64,000 nt of DNA. Source: Pteria penguin. Taxonomy: Eukaryota > Mollusca > Bivalvia > Pterioida > Pteriidae. Below the pieces are notes generated by a model. That model searched no databases, was not told the origin of the DNA, and was given only the letters and a program-made list of their open reading frames with translations. The translations under genes were made by a program, and so were the position numbers. This document shows, piece after piece, positions 20,827-33,172 of the stretch. The DNA is taken from NCBI GenBank assembly GCA_035048485.1, contig CM068590.1, positions 2,947,093 to 3,011,092 on the forward strand. The letters run 5' to 3'. Every line of letters starts with the position of its first letter. Within the stretch, counting starts at the first letter, position 1.

Positions 20827-21489
20827 AAAACAACCGAGATATAACGGATCCAATTTGGTCGGCGAACTAGAGTTGTCTTTCCTTTATCATATCATATATC
20901 TTATATATACTAAATAGCGACAACAATGTCTGCTTGGCACTTTTGTTTTCGACCCGGCAATTCAATTCATTCACTAAATTCTCCGCTATTTGTCGATCAA
21001 ATTTAGTCGCAGATTCACACATGTCTTGGTATTTAATCTGCCATAAAGCTTTTACTTTCTTTTAAAGAATTCTTCAGTGAGTTACAAAACAAAAAATCAC
21101 GTTTTAAATCGATATTTCCGATGTTTTGTGTCAGACATTGTCCTATACAAGTATGTGACAACACAGATATACATATTATTCCAAACACGATGAAACATAT
21201 TTATCGTCTCAAATTGAAACGTGGTAATTCATATGTAAAGGATTAGCTATAGACAAAAATGAATTTGCCAAAGAGTGATCGTTATAATACTGAATTCACG
21301 ATTGATACTGAACTCAAACTCGATCTTTAAAAGCACTCTTGTTTTAGACTTAACAGTTGATTGATTAATTGATACCACATAATGGTTGGAGAAAATCATA
21401 TTCAGACCCACAGTGGTTATTTCTGAGGCTTACGATAGATACAAATGGCATGGGCTGTTGTCCTGTCGTACGATCTGATTGATTGATTG

Positions 21490-21740
21490 ATTGAACTAAT
21501 GTTGTTTAACGTGATACCACGAATATTTCACATCTATGGTGACGGCATCTGCCTAAGGCGGGGCATACAAATTTTGACATTTGCAACGACCTTCCCGAAG
21601 CAGTGATGGATCTTTAACATGCCCTGCATACCACGACACGCGGCCTCGGTTTTTACTGTTTCATACGAAAGACAGGCCACCGGCATGACCAGAGCGGGAC
21701 TTGAACCCCGGCCACCCCATCAGGAGACGAGCTCCGTAAT
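21490..21740 (-). mobile_element. tRNA-derived SINE, minus strand
   Basis: Read on the minus strand, a promoter B-box-like GGGGTTCAAGTCCCGCTCTG follows a tRNA-like head, then a body with GACAGTAAAAACCGAGGCC and a tail ending GCCGTCACCATAGATGTG. Same family as 44298-44510 and 59389-59657. Confidence 0.7.
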
Positions 21741-22202
21741 TCAATGTAAAATCGAACGATACCTTTCGGGAAAGTAAATACGGAATATCTTTATTCCATT
21801 CACATTTTTGACACGTTGGCATTCACGATCGAAATATTTTTGCGATTCTGTGTAGGTCCTACGAGGTGTTGATTTTTCTGTCTGCAATAACTTTTCAAAA
21901 GCTTTTGTTTTGTTTATTGATATACCAGAAAAAGGGTACATAGCTTATTGTTCCACCACAGTTTGAGCTTCCGAGGATTGCGTTTATTGTTACCTTTAGT
22001 ACGCAGATTGATTTGAGTTTTTCATTCATAATAATAGATATCCGTTAAGTTCCTCTAGATTGAGACAATATCCGTAAGTATTGTTAATATGGTGTCGTCG
22101 ATCATACTTTTCGTCACTGCAAAGAAAATCGAAAGGTAATGCATCTACCTTGTAATTGTAGCCTGTACCTGTCTCCACTTTACCCACTCTACCTTCTGCA
22201 CA

Positions 22203-22372
22203 GGAGCAGATATGGTGTAGTGGTTAAGAGCTTCGCTTGTGGAGCCTACGAGCCAGGTTCGATTCCCGGGTTGCGCCACTATGTGTTAGAGATCAGTTAC
22301 CTGCTGCTTCCATGTCGCGATATAACAGAAAAATTGTTGATAGCGATGTAAAACACCAATCAACCAACTGAC
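22203..22372 (+). mobile_element. tRNA-derived SINE, plus strand
   Basis: A-box-like TGGTGTAGTGGTTAAGAGCT and B-box-like GGTTCGATTCC, about 50 bases apart, then a body with GATATAACAGAAAAATTGTT and an AACACCAATCAACCAAC tail. Acceptor-stem pairing is absent, so this is a SINE head and not a tRNA gene. A second, headless tail copy lies at 22470-22556. Confidence 0.75.
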
Positions 22373-22568
22373 CAGCCAAGCAAATACAGGTGTACAATTT
22401 TGGGGCACAAAATAAAAAAAGATTCAAATGAATTTTCATTTCGTAAGACCTTATATTAAGTAAGCTACGTTTAAGAGCTTGTCTACCTCCGGCTTCCATA
22501 TCATGATATAACTGAAAAATTGTTGAAATCGACGTAAAACACCAATCAACCAAACAATCTACCCTCAG

Positions 22569-22815
22569 CACGTTTACATGTATTTGTAGGGCGTAGCTGT
22601 CTCCACATTACCCACATCTCTACCCTCAGCACCTTTACCTGTATTTGTAGGGCGTAGCTGTTTCCACTTTACCCACATCTCTACCTTCATCACCTAGACC
22701 TGTATTTGTAGGGCGTAGCTGTCTCCACTTTACCCACATCTCTACCCTCAGCACCTTTACCTGTATTTGTAGGGCGTAGCTGTCTCCACTTTACCGACAT
22801 CTCTACCTTCAGCGC
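22569..22815 (+). repeat. 61-bp minisatellite, four copies, upstream of NHL copy B
   Basis: Unit core CCTGTATTTGTAGGGCGTAG plus CTCCACTTTACCCACATCTC. It begins directly after the SINE tail; a degenerate copy at 22142-22200 lies before the SINE, as if the SINE had landed in the array. Five copies occur at 45362-45672. The array is about 360-600 bases upstream of the NHL start. Confidence 0.9.
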
Positions 22816-23171
22816 CTTTTGAAGTAGCTTACGATGTAAATATATTATGATACGGAGTTTTTTAATTTTAATTTTTAAAACCTTCATTTTCAGCCTCGGA
22901 AATAGATAAAATAGATGGAGTAGAAGTTTTGAATGGCGTCGATTTTTGTCGTGTTCGTGTTGTGGCATTGACATTTTCTTGTTTTATTGACATCGATCTT
23001 AACACACCTTTCACCTACCCGCCATCTTGAGGCTTTATTGAATCTCCATGTATGTATATATTCTCTCCTCCACCCCTCCCTCAAATTAAATAGACTATTA
23101 ATTCAATTTACTGAATATATACATGATTATAATCTATTGTTCTGTATCTTACAGATTAATAATCAGTACTA

Positions 23172-24067
23172 ATGGCAGATGCTCGGGCAGAACCTTTTGA
23201 ATTCTCTGATAACCCAGCAAAATACAAATACCAGGAATGTGATGATACAAAAGATTCTGTGGATGTAACACCTGGACCTTTACCACGGTCGCCACCGACC
23301 TCCAACGAGTTATTATCCACGCCAGTAGTAGTATCAGCATTTAATCCTCGTTATGAGGATCCATACATCGCCTGCACCACATCATCAGGTCTGGCGTGGG
23401 TGAGGACTGGTGATACACGCCTTCAGCTAATGGACCGTCACGGCACAGTGAAAGACATTAGTACTGACTTTGGGTTTAATGACGTCACGGTTACTCTACT
23501 GGGAGACATCCTTTTTAATAAGCGTATTGTGTTAGCGTCAAAGGGATTGACGTCATGGAGATTCACGACGTTAGTATCTACGCAGTACACGCCGTGGGGA
23601 ATCTGCTGCTTACGTAATGGTGACGTCATCGTGACTTATCCTCAGGATGAACACCGAGTCATCCAGTACAATAAGGCGGGGGGCATTGTAAATGAAATTG
23701 ATCGAAGCTTATTCGCAATTCCAGTTAGAGTAGCAGTGAATGCTGTCAACGATGACCTGTATGTGTGTGACATTGAGAAACAGAAAGTATTAACAATAGG
23801 GACGGACCATAGGGGTTACGTAACGAGTATACAGTATCCGACACTACATCATTCCGCCCGGTGGACGTCAGTTCTGATAGCAGTGGCCGCGTCCTCATCA
23901 CCGACTGTTTGAACAACAAAATACATATCCTGGACAAGGACGGAAAGTTTATCCAGTATCTACAACAACCTGGATTGGAGGAGCCATCCTATATTGATGT
24001 ACGCAGTGACGGAAACGCGTGGATCGGGGAGCATGTAAGAGAAGTTAAAATAATAAAATATCAATGA
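23172..24067 (+). pseudogene. NHL-repeat gene, unit B, frameshifted
   Basis: Same exon and upstream acceptor as copy A, beginning MADARAEPFEFSDN. It has in-frame losses of 3 nt (near 23457) and 12 nt (near 23518), then a 2-nt insertion at about 23813 (AGGGGTTACG against AGGTTACG in A) that shifts the frame. The frame then runs to 23912 in the wrong register, and the true C-terminal third (PVDVSSDSSGRVLITD onward) is left in another frame. If translated it would give a 246-residue protein lacking the last blades. Confidence 0.8.
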
Positions 24068-24224
24068 ATGTGACGGACAACATGCACGTATAACAGTTGT
24101 ATTACATCAATCGATACGAGTAATAAGTACAGAAATAGTTAATCATGTACATGTTTGAATGCCAAGTGAAAATAATGGAGCGTGATGGTATCTTGATGAC
24201 GCGTATATATATTCTAATATTTAT

Positions 24225-24460
24225 TATAACCACAAAGCGGTGTCACTGCTGGTGGACTGAAAGTTCCCGAGGGCATCAGAAGTCTAGTTTTCAGTGCTTT
24301 TGTACTGAAGTGAAATATGTATATAGGTGTTCTAATATTTATTATAACCACTAGACTGGTGTCGCTGCTGGTGGACCGATAGTTCCTGAGGGCATCAGAA
24401 GTCTAGTTTTCAGTGCTTTTGTACTGAAGTGAAATATGTATATATGTGTATATATTCTAA
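24225..24460 (+). repeat. Hammerhead-associated repeat module, two tandem copies, unit B
   Basis: The GGTGTCACTGCTGGTGGAC module at about 24239 is repeated at 24358 with a period near 119 bases (second copy GGTGTCGCTGCTGG). Units A and C have one copy each. Confidence 0.7.
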
Positions 24461-25006
24461 TATTTATTCCTATACACATCTGTGAATTTAATTCTAATTC
24501 GAAGATTGAATATAAATAAAACAATTTGAATAATAGTAAAATAATGTAAATACCATACACTAAGAAAAGACGAACCAATCACCGGACGATGCTGTTCGAC
24601 TTGAGTTGGGTTTCATTGATTCAGGTACCATGTGGAATCCTCAATAACTCTGGGTAAATACGCAAAGGGCAGATAACTCAGAACAACAACAAGACAACAG
24701 ATTTAAAAACGAAAATAGCGGCACCATCTCTTTTCACCTGTCTCCGGTTTTGACGCTTTTACATACCATTTGCATTTACGATATATGCTAAAACAGTTAT
24801 AAATATAATATATATCATAACTATGGTAATATAAGTCTGATTTTGCATTCCATCGTTTACAATTTAGGTTTTACATCCACAGGGTTTGTGTAGGAGGTTT
24901 TCTGACAGAAGAATGTGGCAATAAATTTATTCTTCTCAAAAAGTAAATGAAAAATACGTACTACCTCAGTCCTAAACTTAGTAATTCATGATGTAAATGG
25001 TCAACT

Positions 25007-25007
<1 letters not shown>

Positions 25008-25050
<43 letters not shown>
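25008..25050 (+). repeat. (CAT)n microsatellite, unit B
   Basis: About 14 triplets at the site equivalent to 2681-2738. Confidence 0.9.
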
Positions 25051-25557
25051 ATGTCGATAATGGTAGGTTGCACCGATTCCTGACAACAATCTCTGTCACT
25101 TGTTCTTTTTCAGTCTAATTCTATGTTCTTTGGACTCTGCAATGCCCCTTACACATTCAACATTGAATATAATTACAAGACAGTAAATATAGTCACTTCC
25201 TTCCTAATTTCTCCGCTATTTGCTGAAATCCTGATCTAGGTTACCTGCAAATTCACACATTTGTTTTAGTATTCAGTCTGCCATAAAGCGTATGACTTCC
25301 TTTTAAAGAATGTCGTTCGTTTCCTGTCTTTCGGTGAATCACAGAAAAAATCAAGTTTTAAACCGAAATTTCCGATTTTTGTCCTATATACGTATGTGAC
25401 AATACAGGTATTATTCCCAACACGGTTGATGAAAAATATGTATCATCTAAATTAGATAAGTAGCAATTTATAATGTAAATGGTCAGCTATAGACAGAAAA
25501 GAAATTGCTATCGAGTGGTCGTAATAATTCTGAATTCACAATTGACACTGTAAAATT

Positions 25558-26410
25558 CTTTAAAAGAGAAAACAAAAGACATCTGACCAGGCTGTACGAC
25601 ACAAGTCATTAAGGACATGCACATAAATATAATAGTGGTAAAACACATAAAACGACATAACAAAAATATTCCATTGTACTTCAGTTATGATATCAACTTA
25701 GGACGTTCACTTAAGGTAACTAACTTCATTCAATTTGTGTAGTTAACCGGTTTACGGGTGCCCAATTTTCCCACTCGCCGCAAAAGTAGTGCAATCAAAG
25801 AACACACATTTAATAATGATAAATAATCCGTATAGAGAACAAGGATCAACAGGTTTCTTAAGACGAGAGGTTATTTTTAATTTAACACAAGAAACATTCT
25901 ATGGAATAATATGCTAGTATCAAAAATACCCACTTGTTTTAAAATGGAACAACGTCTGTTTAACACATTTCATAAATAAAACGATCTATTTAATGGACCC
26001 TACCGAAGCGGGGAATTATTTTTTACGAGTGGCACAGGATTAAACTTTGAAATTGACTAATCCGAAAGAGGACACGTACGAGTCATTACATAATTCGAAC
26101 TATACTGGTCGGAAAGGTTAATCCGGATGTTACTTATAGACCATTTCAAGTGTTAACTACACAACTTGGAACAATAACAGCATTTAAAACTGTACGCTGA
26201 TGGATATTTTTAAAATTTGTTCTTTTGAGTAACGTTTGTTACTTTAATTGACCGTCCTAAGTTGGTATCGTAACCAAAGCAGAAACGAATATTTTTGTAA
26301 TGTCGTTTTCCGTGTAAATTTTAATATTACCATGTTTTGTGTGCATATCCTTGGTGATTTGTGTCATAACAGCTTTGTCAGATATCTTCTGATTTCTCTT
26401 TATATGATTT
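25558..26410. repeat. Foldback repeat with ~190-bp inverted arms, unit B
   Basis: Near-identical to 3236-4085: left arm from AAAAGAGAAAACAAAAGACA at about 25562, right arm ending near CTTCTGATTTCTCTT at 26400. Confidence 0.6.
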
Positions 26411-27935
26411 TAACGAACGTCTGGATTTACATCTCTTCCGAATTTACCTTTCACACATTTAAACCTGTTGGCCCATGGTAAAATATACAACCAGTTGATC
26501 TACGGCAGTTATTCTTCTTGATGGTGGTTGTATATGATTCTGACATCATTATATAGGTCATCAAATAGGCTAGATCCGACTGTTCTTATTAAACACTTCA
26601 TATCTCTTAAACACGACTGTAACTAATCGGTCGTTTCCGTTATCGAACAATATTCTATGGAAAATGAAGGAGAAGAACCTATTTTAAAACATCCTTTGTA
26701 AAACCAAAGCTTACTCACTATAAATAAAAAATGCACTATATAAATTTGATTTGGTGAAAGAGAAATTTTTATTTTTAACTTTAACAAAAAAATTTCATAA
26801 AACTGTTAATAACGAACTCTTTCTCCAACGTTTCGGCCTTAAAAGGTCTTTATCAAGGTAAAACGAAAACCGTCAGGTTGCTGTCTCGCTTGAATGCCAC
26901 AATTGGCGGATCGGGAAATATTTTTCCATTGTTGGCGAATTGTGTAGTAAGTTCATATGATTTCGGGTTATTTTTGTATGTCTGGTAAGTGTTTTGAATA
27001 TGTAATCACAAGCGGGACTCTGTCTTTCTTTTTTTGGTTTAATTTGTAATTCAGAAGGTTTGATCTATCAAGATTATCGACTTTCCTAAATTCTCGTTCA
27101 ATGAATCTCCCACTGTATCGACGTTTTCTCGGCTGGATTTTAAGTTCTTTCCTACGTTTTTGGTAGTCTGAATCTCTGCTACAGATTCTTCTTATCCTGA
27201 TTCCCAAGTCGTAGGGTAGTGATGTTTTAACGCTCGAAGGGTGGTTGGAATTTCTATGCAGATATAAGTGCTTGTCTGTTGGTTTGGAGTACAGATCTGT
27301 TTGCAACTTATTGGCTTCTATGATAACTATCGTGTCTAAGAATTCTATACTTTCCTTGCTGTATCGGAGTTCAACTTTGATGTTTGAATGGATCGAATTT
27401 GTAAATTTAGCGATTGTTCTTCGTGCGTCCAAATGCCAAAACCGTACTCTATATATCTTACATAAAATTTTGGTTGTTTTTTGAATTTTGTTAGCTTTTG
27501 TTAGTTTCTTCCCAATTTTGATCCGATTGCTACGCCATTAGTTTAGATATATTGTTTGTTGTTGAATCCGAAAAACATCGTTTTCTAAAACTGTCTTGAT
27601 CATTTCCATTACAGCTTTTGTACTGACAGATTTATCTACCCTTTGTTCTAATGCTTCTTCAGAAGGACTGCAGGCGCTTGTGATTACAAAAAATAACCTG
27701 AAATCATATGAACTTACTACACAAGTCGCCAATAATGGAAACAATTTCGGATTAGCCGATTTTGTCATTCAAGCGAGATAGGAACCTAACGGATATTTAA
27801 GTTCATGGAAAGCTCAACAAAGTATTTAATACAAAAGATAGTTCACCAAATAGATGCGAACAGAATTGCGTCGTTTGCGATATTCTAGACCAAGTGCCAA
27901 GTTTCAAATTAAAAAACGTTGTGTATTGAATAAGA

Positions 27936-28286
27936 TGCGGGTCATGTGAAAAAATAATGTATATCGGGGAGACGAAAAGGAAACTAGCAGAACGGGCAAA
28001 AGAACATTTAGCGGATATAAATCACAAAAGGAACAAAACAGTAGCATATCATTTTCACTCTACAGATCATTCAGAGAAGGATATTAAGTTTCTAATTTTG
28101 AAAAAATGCTATTCAAATTCAGCGTCTTATAGAGAAGGAAAGGAGATCTTTTGGATGGAAAAATTAAATACATTTGCACCATTCGGACTGAATATAAAAT
28201 CGAAATTAGGAATACTTTGGCCAGATTATGAAAACACCGCCACCATGGAACCAGGCATTCCCGCCGTGACGTCGACGGTAACATAA
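27936..28286 (+). pseudogene. GIY-YIG endonuclease domain, C-terminal part of Poseidon-type element
   Basis: Encodes IRCGSCEKIMYIGETKRKLA then ERAKEHLADINHKRNKTVAY and HFHSTDHS, ending near FAPFGLN. GIY-YIG core residues (YIGET, Arg, Glu-His) and the CCHH-like Cys pair are recognisable. It is separated from its RT by the inversion, so it is a domain remnant and not an independent gene. Confidence 0.75.
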
Positions 28287-28385
28287 TGACGTCATAAGCA
28301 AGAAGGACAAATAACGTTGCTATACAAATGTTGTTAATTTACAGAAGTAACAAACTATATGATGTGACGCTAATTCCATTTTCGT

Positions 28386-28430
28386 TTTACCTTGATAAAG
28401 ACCTTTTAAGGCCGAAACGTTGGAGAAAGA
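28386..28430 (+). ncRNA. Hammerhead-like motif at the end of the Poseidon-type element
   Basis: CTTGATAAAG, a short CCTT/AAGG stem, then GGCCGAAACG. This has the order of a hammerhead core (CUGAUGA, stem II, GAAA) but with changed bases at two normally invariant positions, so activity is doubtful. Inverse copies sit at 26820-26868 and 4490-4535. Confidence 0.35.
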
Positions 28431-28444
28431 GTTCGTTATTAACA

Positions 28445-29012
28445 GTTTTATTATTATGAGTTCCCTACGGAACTTTATGGACAAAAATGTTCATGGTCTT
28501 ATTTAATAAGCATAAGAGCTTACGTTTTTGAATGAAATATTAAAAATAACATTATCCATTGAAAAACTGAAATACATTTATCATCTCATTTCGGTATATA
28601 ATGTATAAACACCCTATGTTAAAAGACATGTAGTCATGATGTATGGTGCACTACATTAATTGACGTATATATGTTATATGATAACTAACGGATTATACAC
28701 ATACCAGTCTTTGATATAGATTGATTATATACAGTTACATCATGGATATTTTAAAATATAATTTTGAAAAGTGCATTGCCTAAACTCAAATAATACATAG
28801 ACTACTTTCTTATTCTTTTTATATATAGATATGAATTGCCATTTTTATTTCTTCTGTTCCACCTATTTATTATTTGTTGTAAATTACAAACCAAAACAAA
28901 TTACATTTTCCATTATTAGATAAGATTTGTTAATGATTTGTTGTTATATGTTTGGTACTGCTTGAACAGTACGTTATTTAACTCAATTTTGAAAAGACAT
29001 GTTTTATAAAAG
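28445..29012. other. Intergenic, no gene seen
   Basis: AT-rich and collinear with 49680-50210 in unit C; absent from unit A, where a deletion removed it. Confidence 0.5.
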
Positions 29013-30831
29013 TCAGGACTCACAAGGAGTAGCCCCACTGAGGAAGACAGATGGACTCCTGTACAGTGATACTGAATCCAAAGCGGAAATACTCAACCAA
29101 CAATTTCATTCTGTATACACGCGGGAGGATATCACATGGATGCCAAACAAAGGTGCAAGTCCTTATCCAGCGATGCCTTCAATCCAAGTCAGCCAAGCAG
29201 GAGTCCACAAGTTACTCAGGAACATCGACTCCCACAAAGCAACAGGACCAGATGGAATCCAAGCCAGGCTTCTATGTATGCAGACCAAATAGCTCCAGCA
29301 TTGACCAAAGTCTTCCAGATCTCATTGGATTCAGGCACCATCCCAGACGACTGGAGATCAGCTTCTATTGTTCCAGTATACAAGAAAGGTGATAAGCATC
29401 AGACCTCCAACTACAGACCAGTCTCCCTGACCTCCATCTCCTGTAAATTACTGGAACACATCATCCACAGCCAGGTAATGGACCACTTCGACAAGCACTC
29501 TATCCTCAGCAACAGTCAACACGGCTTCAGATCCAAGCGTTCCTGTGAAACTCAGCTAGCCATCACCATAGACAGTATTGCCTGCACTTTAGACAAGGGG
29601 GGCCAAGTCGACATTGTTCTGCTAGACTTCTCGAAAGCATTTGACAAGGTGCCACATAAGAGATTGCTACATAAGCTGCAGTTCTTTGGTGTACGAGACA
29701 ACACTCTGCTATGGATTAAGGACTTCCTGAACAACAGACAACAACAAGTTCTTCTAGACGGCCATGCCTCATCTAGTGCAGATGTCCTATCAAGAGTACC
29801 ACAGGGAACAGTACTTGGCCCGCTGCTCTTCCTCACATTCATCAATGACCTCCCAGAAGCCACCAAGGCAGAAACCAGGTTGTTCGCAGATGATTGTTTA
29901 CTGTACCGCCCGATCAACAACACAGAGGACAGCAACAGGCTACAGCAAGACCCTACAGCACCTGAGAAGTGGGAAGAAGAGTGGCAGATGACCTTCCATC
30001 CGGAGAAGTGCGTAGTCATACAGGTCTCATCAAAGCGGAAAACAATCAGTGCAGACTACAGACTACACAGCCATAAGTTAGAAGTAGTGGACTCGAGCAA
30101 GTACCTGGGAGTTACTATCAGCAGCAATATGAAGTGGAACAAGCACATTGATGCCATCACAGCGAAAGCCAATAGGACTCTAGGCTTCCTGAAGCGAAAT
30201 CTCCGAGGTTGCAGAACATCAGCACGGGTTAGAGCCTATGAAGCCATTGTACGTCCAACGCTGGAGTACGCTGCCTCCATATGGGACCCTCACACTAGCG
30301 GACAGATCAACCAGATAGAGAAAGTCCAACGTAGAGCAGCACGATTCGCTACAAGGAACTACTGGGATAGGAAAGCAGGCAGCGTCACCAACATGGTCAA
30401 CTCCTTGGGATGGGAACCGCTACAGATCAGAAGAGTAAAGATCCGCCTTCTGTTGCTATTCAAGATCCAGCACAATCTAGTGACCATTCCAGCAGAACAA
30501 TACCTAATCCAGACAGACACCAGAACAAGGGGACAACATACCTTTCGCATCCCAACAGCGAAAAAGGATGTATACCGTTTCTCCTTCTTCCCGCGAACCA
30601 TCAGGGATTGGAACAGACTTCCATCAGCAATGACATCAGCATGTTCCTTGGAGGACTACAGGACTGCAATGGGCAACATACCACCTGCCCACTTCAGCTT
30701 AGGATGAGGACAAAAGATTTTAACTTTTAACTGTATCATACTGCCCTGAGAGGCTTTTATCTTGACTGCCACATGAAGTATAACGCTCAACTTTTGAGTA
30801 CACTTCGTATTGGAAGAAGAAGAAGAAGAAG
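29013..30831 (+). mobile_element. 5'-truncated CR1-like non-LTR retrotransposon
   Basis: RT protein in two frames: 29013-29292 (KATGPDGI block) and, after a frameshift near 29275-29290, to 30707. RT motifs: NYRPVSLTSISCKLLEHIIH, LLDFSKAFDKVPHKRLLHKL, PQGTVLGPLLF and FADD (29883-29894). The C-terminal SKYLGVTISSNMKWNKHI and LEYAASIWDPH blocks are typical of the CR1/L2 group. No apurinic endonuclease remains. The 3' end is a (GAA)n tail, and AAAAG flanks both ends (29008-29012, 30832-30836). Unit C near 50205 shows the site without the insertion. Confidence 0.85.
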
Positions 30832-30836
30832 AAAAG

Positions 30837-31265
30837 AGGAAACGGAAGATATCTGACCAAGTTGTATGACACAAATCGCCAAAGACATGCACATAAAATA
30901 TAATGATGTTTTCTCTATATGTAACAGAATTCGTCGGGGATGTATATTCGTTTTGAAATGGAGTAAGTAAATCATAAAAATGGAGCCTATGCAATTACTT
31001 GATTTGACAGTGTGTAATATGTTTGTATCTACTCTCCATGATTAAGATGTTGGTAAATTGATTCTGACAAAGCTGTATGACAAAAATCAGCAAGGACATG
31101 CACAAAAGAAATGATAATAGTAGAATACACACGGAAAACACTACAAAAAGTCGATTGTGCTGCGATTACGATACCGACTTGGGGCGGTCAATTGAAATAA
31201 TAAACGTCTTTCAAATGGTGTGATTAACTGGTTTACAGGCCCCCACCTTCCCACTCACCGCAAAA
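30837..31265 (+). repeat. ~190-bp repeat family, two partial arms, unit B
   Basis: Blocks with GGAAGATATCTGACCAAGTT (from 30845) and, from about 31066, CAAAGCTGTATGACAAAAAT, ending GTGTGATTAACTGGTTTAC. Unit C has the same pair at 50200-50660. Confidence 0.6.
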
Positions 31266-32192
31266 GCAGCACAATCGAAGGACATACATTTAAAATTTTA
31301 CAAAAAGATCCCCCACATAGAGGACACGGATCAATAGGTTTCTCAAGGAGAGAGGTCATAAAAATTTTATTGCACAAGAAAAGTTTATAGAATATGTTGC
31401 TATCAAAAATATGTAAGGCAACATCAACATAAGTAAACTGTACTCTGCCCGTCTGTAAGCCTGTAGGTGTTAACAAGGTGTACATCGCTTTCTCCTACTC
31501 CTTTTTAGATATTGGATCAGTACCTACATTTGTTCACAACAATCTGAAATACACACATCCAATTCATTTTCATATAGACACGGAGTGTCAACTTAAGCAC
31601 GGAAATCAGAAACGTTATATTGATGTCAAAGATTTGCTTTGAAGAAAATATCTCGTCTCCAAGTGAAGTATACGAAGTGTGTCTAAGTTTAAACTCTACC
31701 AGGAAGTATTTTCCTATAGGTTTTAATATCAATTAGTTTCTGGTAGGATTTTTTAAGCTTGCAATCACTTCTAATGGAAAATTGCTGAATCCGCCTCTGA
31801 TTAAATAGAGAGGCATCAACCAATCCATCCCAGCTGGTGGCGTCAAAAGAATATGCCAAATGAGATGATGAAAGCAAGCATGTAGAACATCATGAATATC
31901 GCTTGTATGACATTCACTGCATCAATTACATATTTTATTGGCATTTGATACTAAAATAACCTATAGTAAATCTTCAATTGTGAGATTGTATTCTGCAACC
32001 AGACACTGTATATATAGAATAATAAGTCACTGCAAATGAAATTAAAATTATATATTTATATTAGTCTTCTTCTATTTTCTTTGTTCTCCTGTATTTGTTT
32101 TCTTTTCTCATTTCACATGTATGCTTCGATTCAGTTTTCGAAATTAGACAACAAGGACAACATCGAGCATGTCATTTGACCTACAAAATATT
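31266..32192. other. Flank equivalent to 5704-6599, no gene seen
   Basis: Noncoding sequence collinear with unit A. Open frames are short and not shared between units. Confidence 0.5.
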
Positions 32193-32370
32193 TTATAAAT
32201 ATATGCTCGTCACTTCGTATTCTCTTGCTTCAAGTATACCACAAGTATCTGAGTCAACGAAAATTTTAAGTTGGAGTTGAAGAGAATGTTTGAAAGAGGA
32301 AATTTTTATTCAAACAGCCTCAAACACCACGAATACCCTTAACGCACAGACTGAAGCATCATTATAAATG

Positions 32371-32372
32371 TG

Positions 32373-32450
<78 letters not shown>

Positions 32451-32480
32451 TTATTTATTTATTTATTTATTTATTTTGTA
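32371..32480. repeat. (AT)n and (TTTA)n microsatellite, unit B
   Basis: About 40 TA dinucleotides followed by TTTA repeats; the site in A (7736-7757) has only a few. Confidence 0.95.
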
Positions 32481-33025
32481 TTATGTTAAATTAGATCTAT
32501 GACATCTTTAAGCAATGTATAAATCTATATCAGAAATGCTTCTCTTTTGCCTTTTGTGTATTTATTTTAAACTCCTGGATGAATTCAAAAGAAAAAGTGA
32601 AAACGCCTGCCTAATGCAATGCACAAGTATTAAGACCTTTGCAACGAACAAACCATTAGCGGCGAGAAAGACCTAATTGTGAAGATCAATTTTATTTATT
32701 TATCGTTTTATATATTTTTCTTTTATATGAATTCAACAACAAAATTATACGTAAAGGCTAATAAAATAGGAAAGAATAACCATTTTCTAACTTAAAATCT
32801 TTACACCCTCTTTTTGGATTACATTATTTGTATTTTACACTTTGACCTGTCTTTGTGCAGTTGATTCTGAGATTTGCCCACTTTGACAATCTAGATGCAC
32901 AGAAATTTAGATCTTAGCAATGAATTCACATACAGCAGTTAGAGATTAATTCAAGATATAACTTATATTTATCAGTACATAAAAAAAAATCAAACTTTAA
33001 GCATAAAGGAATGGGAATGAAATAC

Positions 33026-33172
33026 CTTTCTCTAGCTTAAATTCTCTGCATCCTCTATGTGGATTACAATACTCGTACGGATCACATTTACACGTATTGG
33101 TGCAGTTGATCCCGTAAGTATCAGGATTGCAGTTTTCTTTACAATCTAATCCTCTTTTGCCATTTGAACAAG
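33026..33172 (-). pseudogene. EGF gene B, exon 4 (open)
   Basis: 147 nt, intact GTATTT donor and TTTGTAG acceptor; encodes CSNGKRGLDCKENCNPDTYG and the following conserved cysteines. Confidence 0.75.

Larger units (their letters stand above)
19748..22140. other. Intergenic DNA, units A/B junction side
   Basis: Matches 42480-44920 of unit B/C junction. Contains the TCGTAAG/CTTACGA cluster, CT and CAT microsatellites and a SINE, listed separately. A pyrimidine-rich stretch and short frames give no gene. Confidence 0.5.
26811..28437. mobile_element. Penelope/Poseidon-type element, inverted halves, unit B
   Basis: Left half on the minus strand: RT thumb region (FLDTIVIIEANKLQTDLYSK, LYLHRNSNHPSSVKTSLPYD) and an upstream piece at 27538-27690 (EEALEQRVDKSVSTKAVMEM). 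Right half on the plus strand: linker, CVVC, GIY-YIG endonuclease (27957-28286) and a terminal hammerhead-like motif. The same terminal motif lies inverted at 26811-26870, so about 55 bases form outer inverted repeats. Unit C has an uninterrupted site near 49675, and unit A has the same copy but truncated at 5703. Inverted half-copies are known for Penelope-like elements. Confidence 0.8.

Noticed and set aside
22203..22275. tRNA gene candidate with A and B boxes
   Set aside because: The acceptor stem does not pair, and the sequence continues into a SINE body and tail repeated at 44989; it is a SINE head.
29136..29273. N-terminal 46 residues of the longest LINE frame
   Set aside because: The RT-like sequence for this stretch is in the other frame (KATGPDGI block), so a frameshift near 29280 explains the layout.
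29552..30019. 155-codon minus-strand frame
   Set aside because: Shadow of the LINE reverse transcriptase on the opposite strand.
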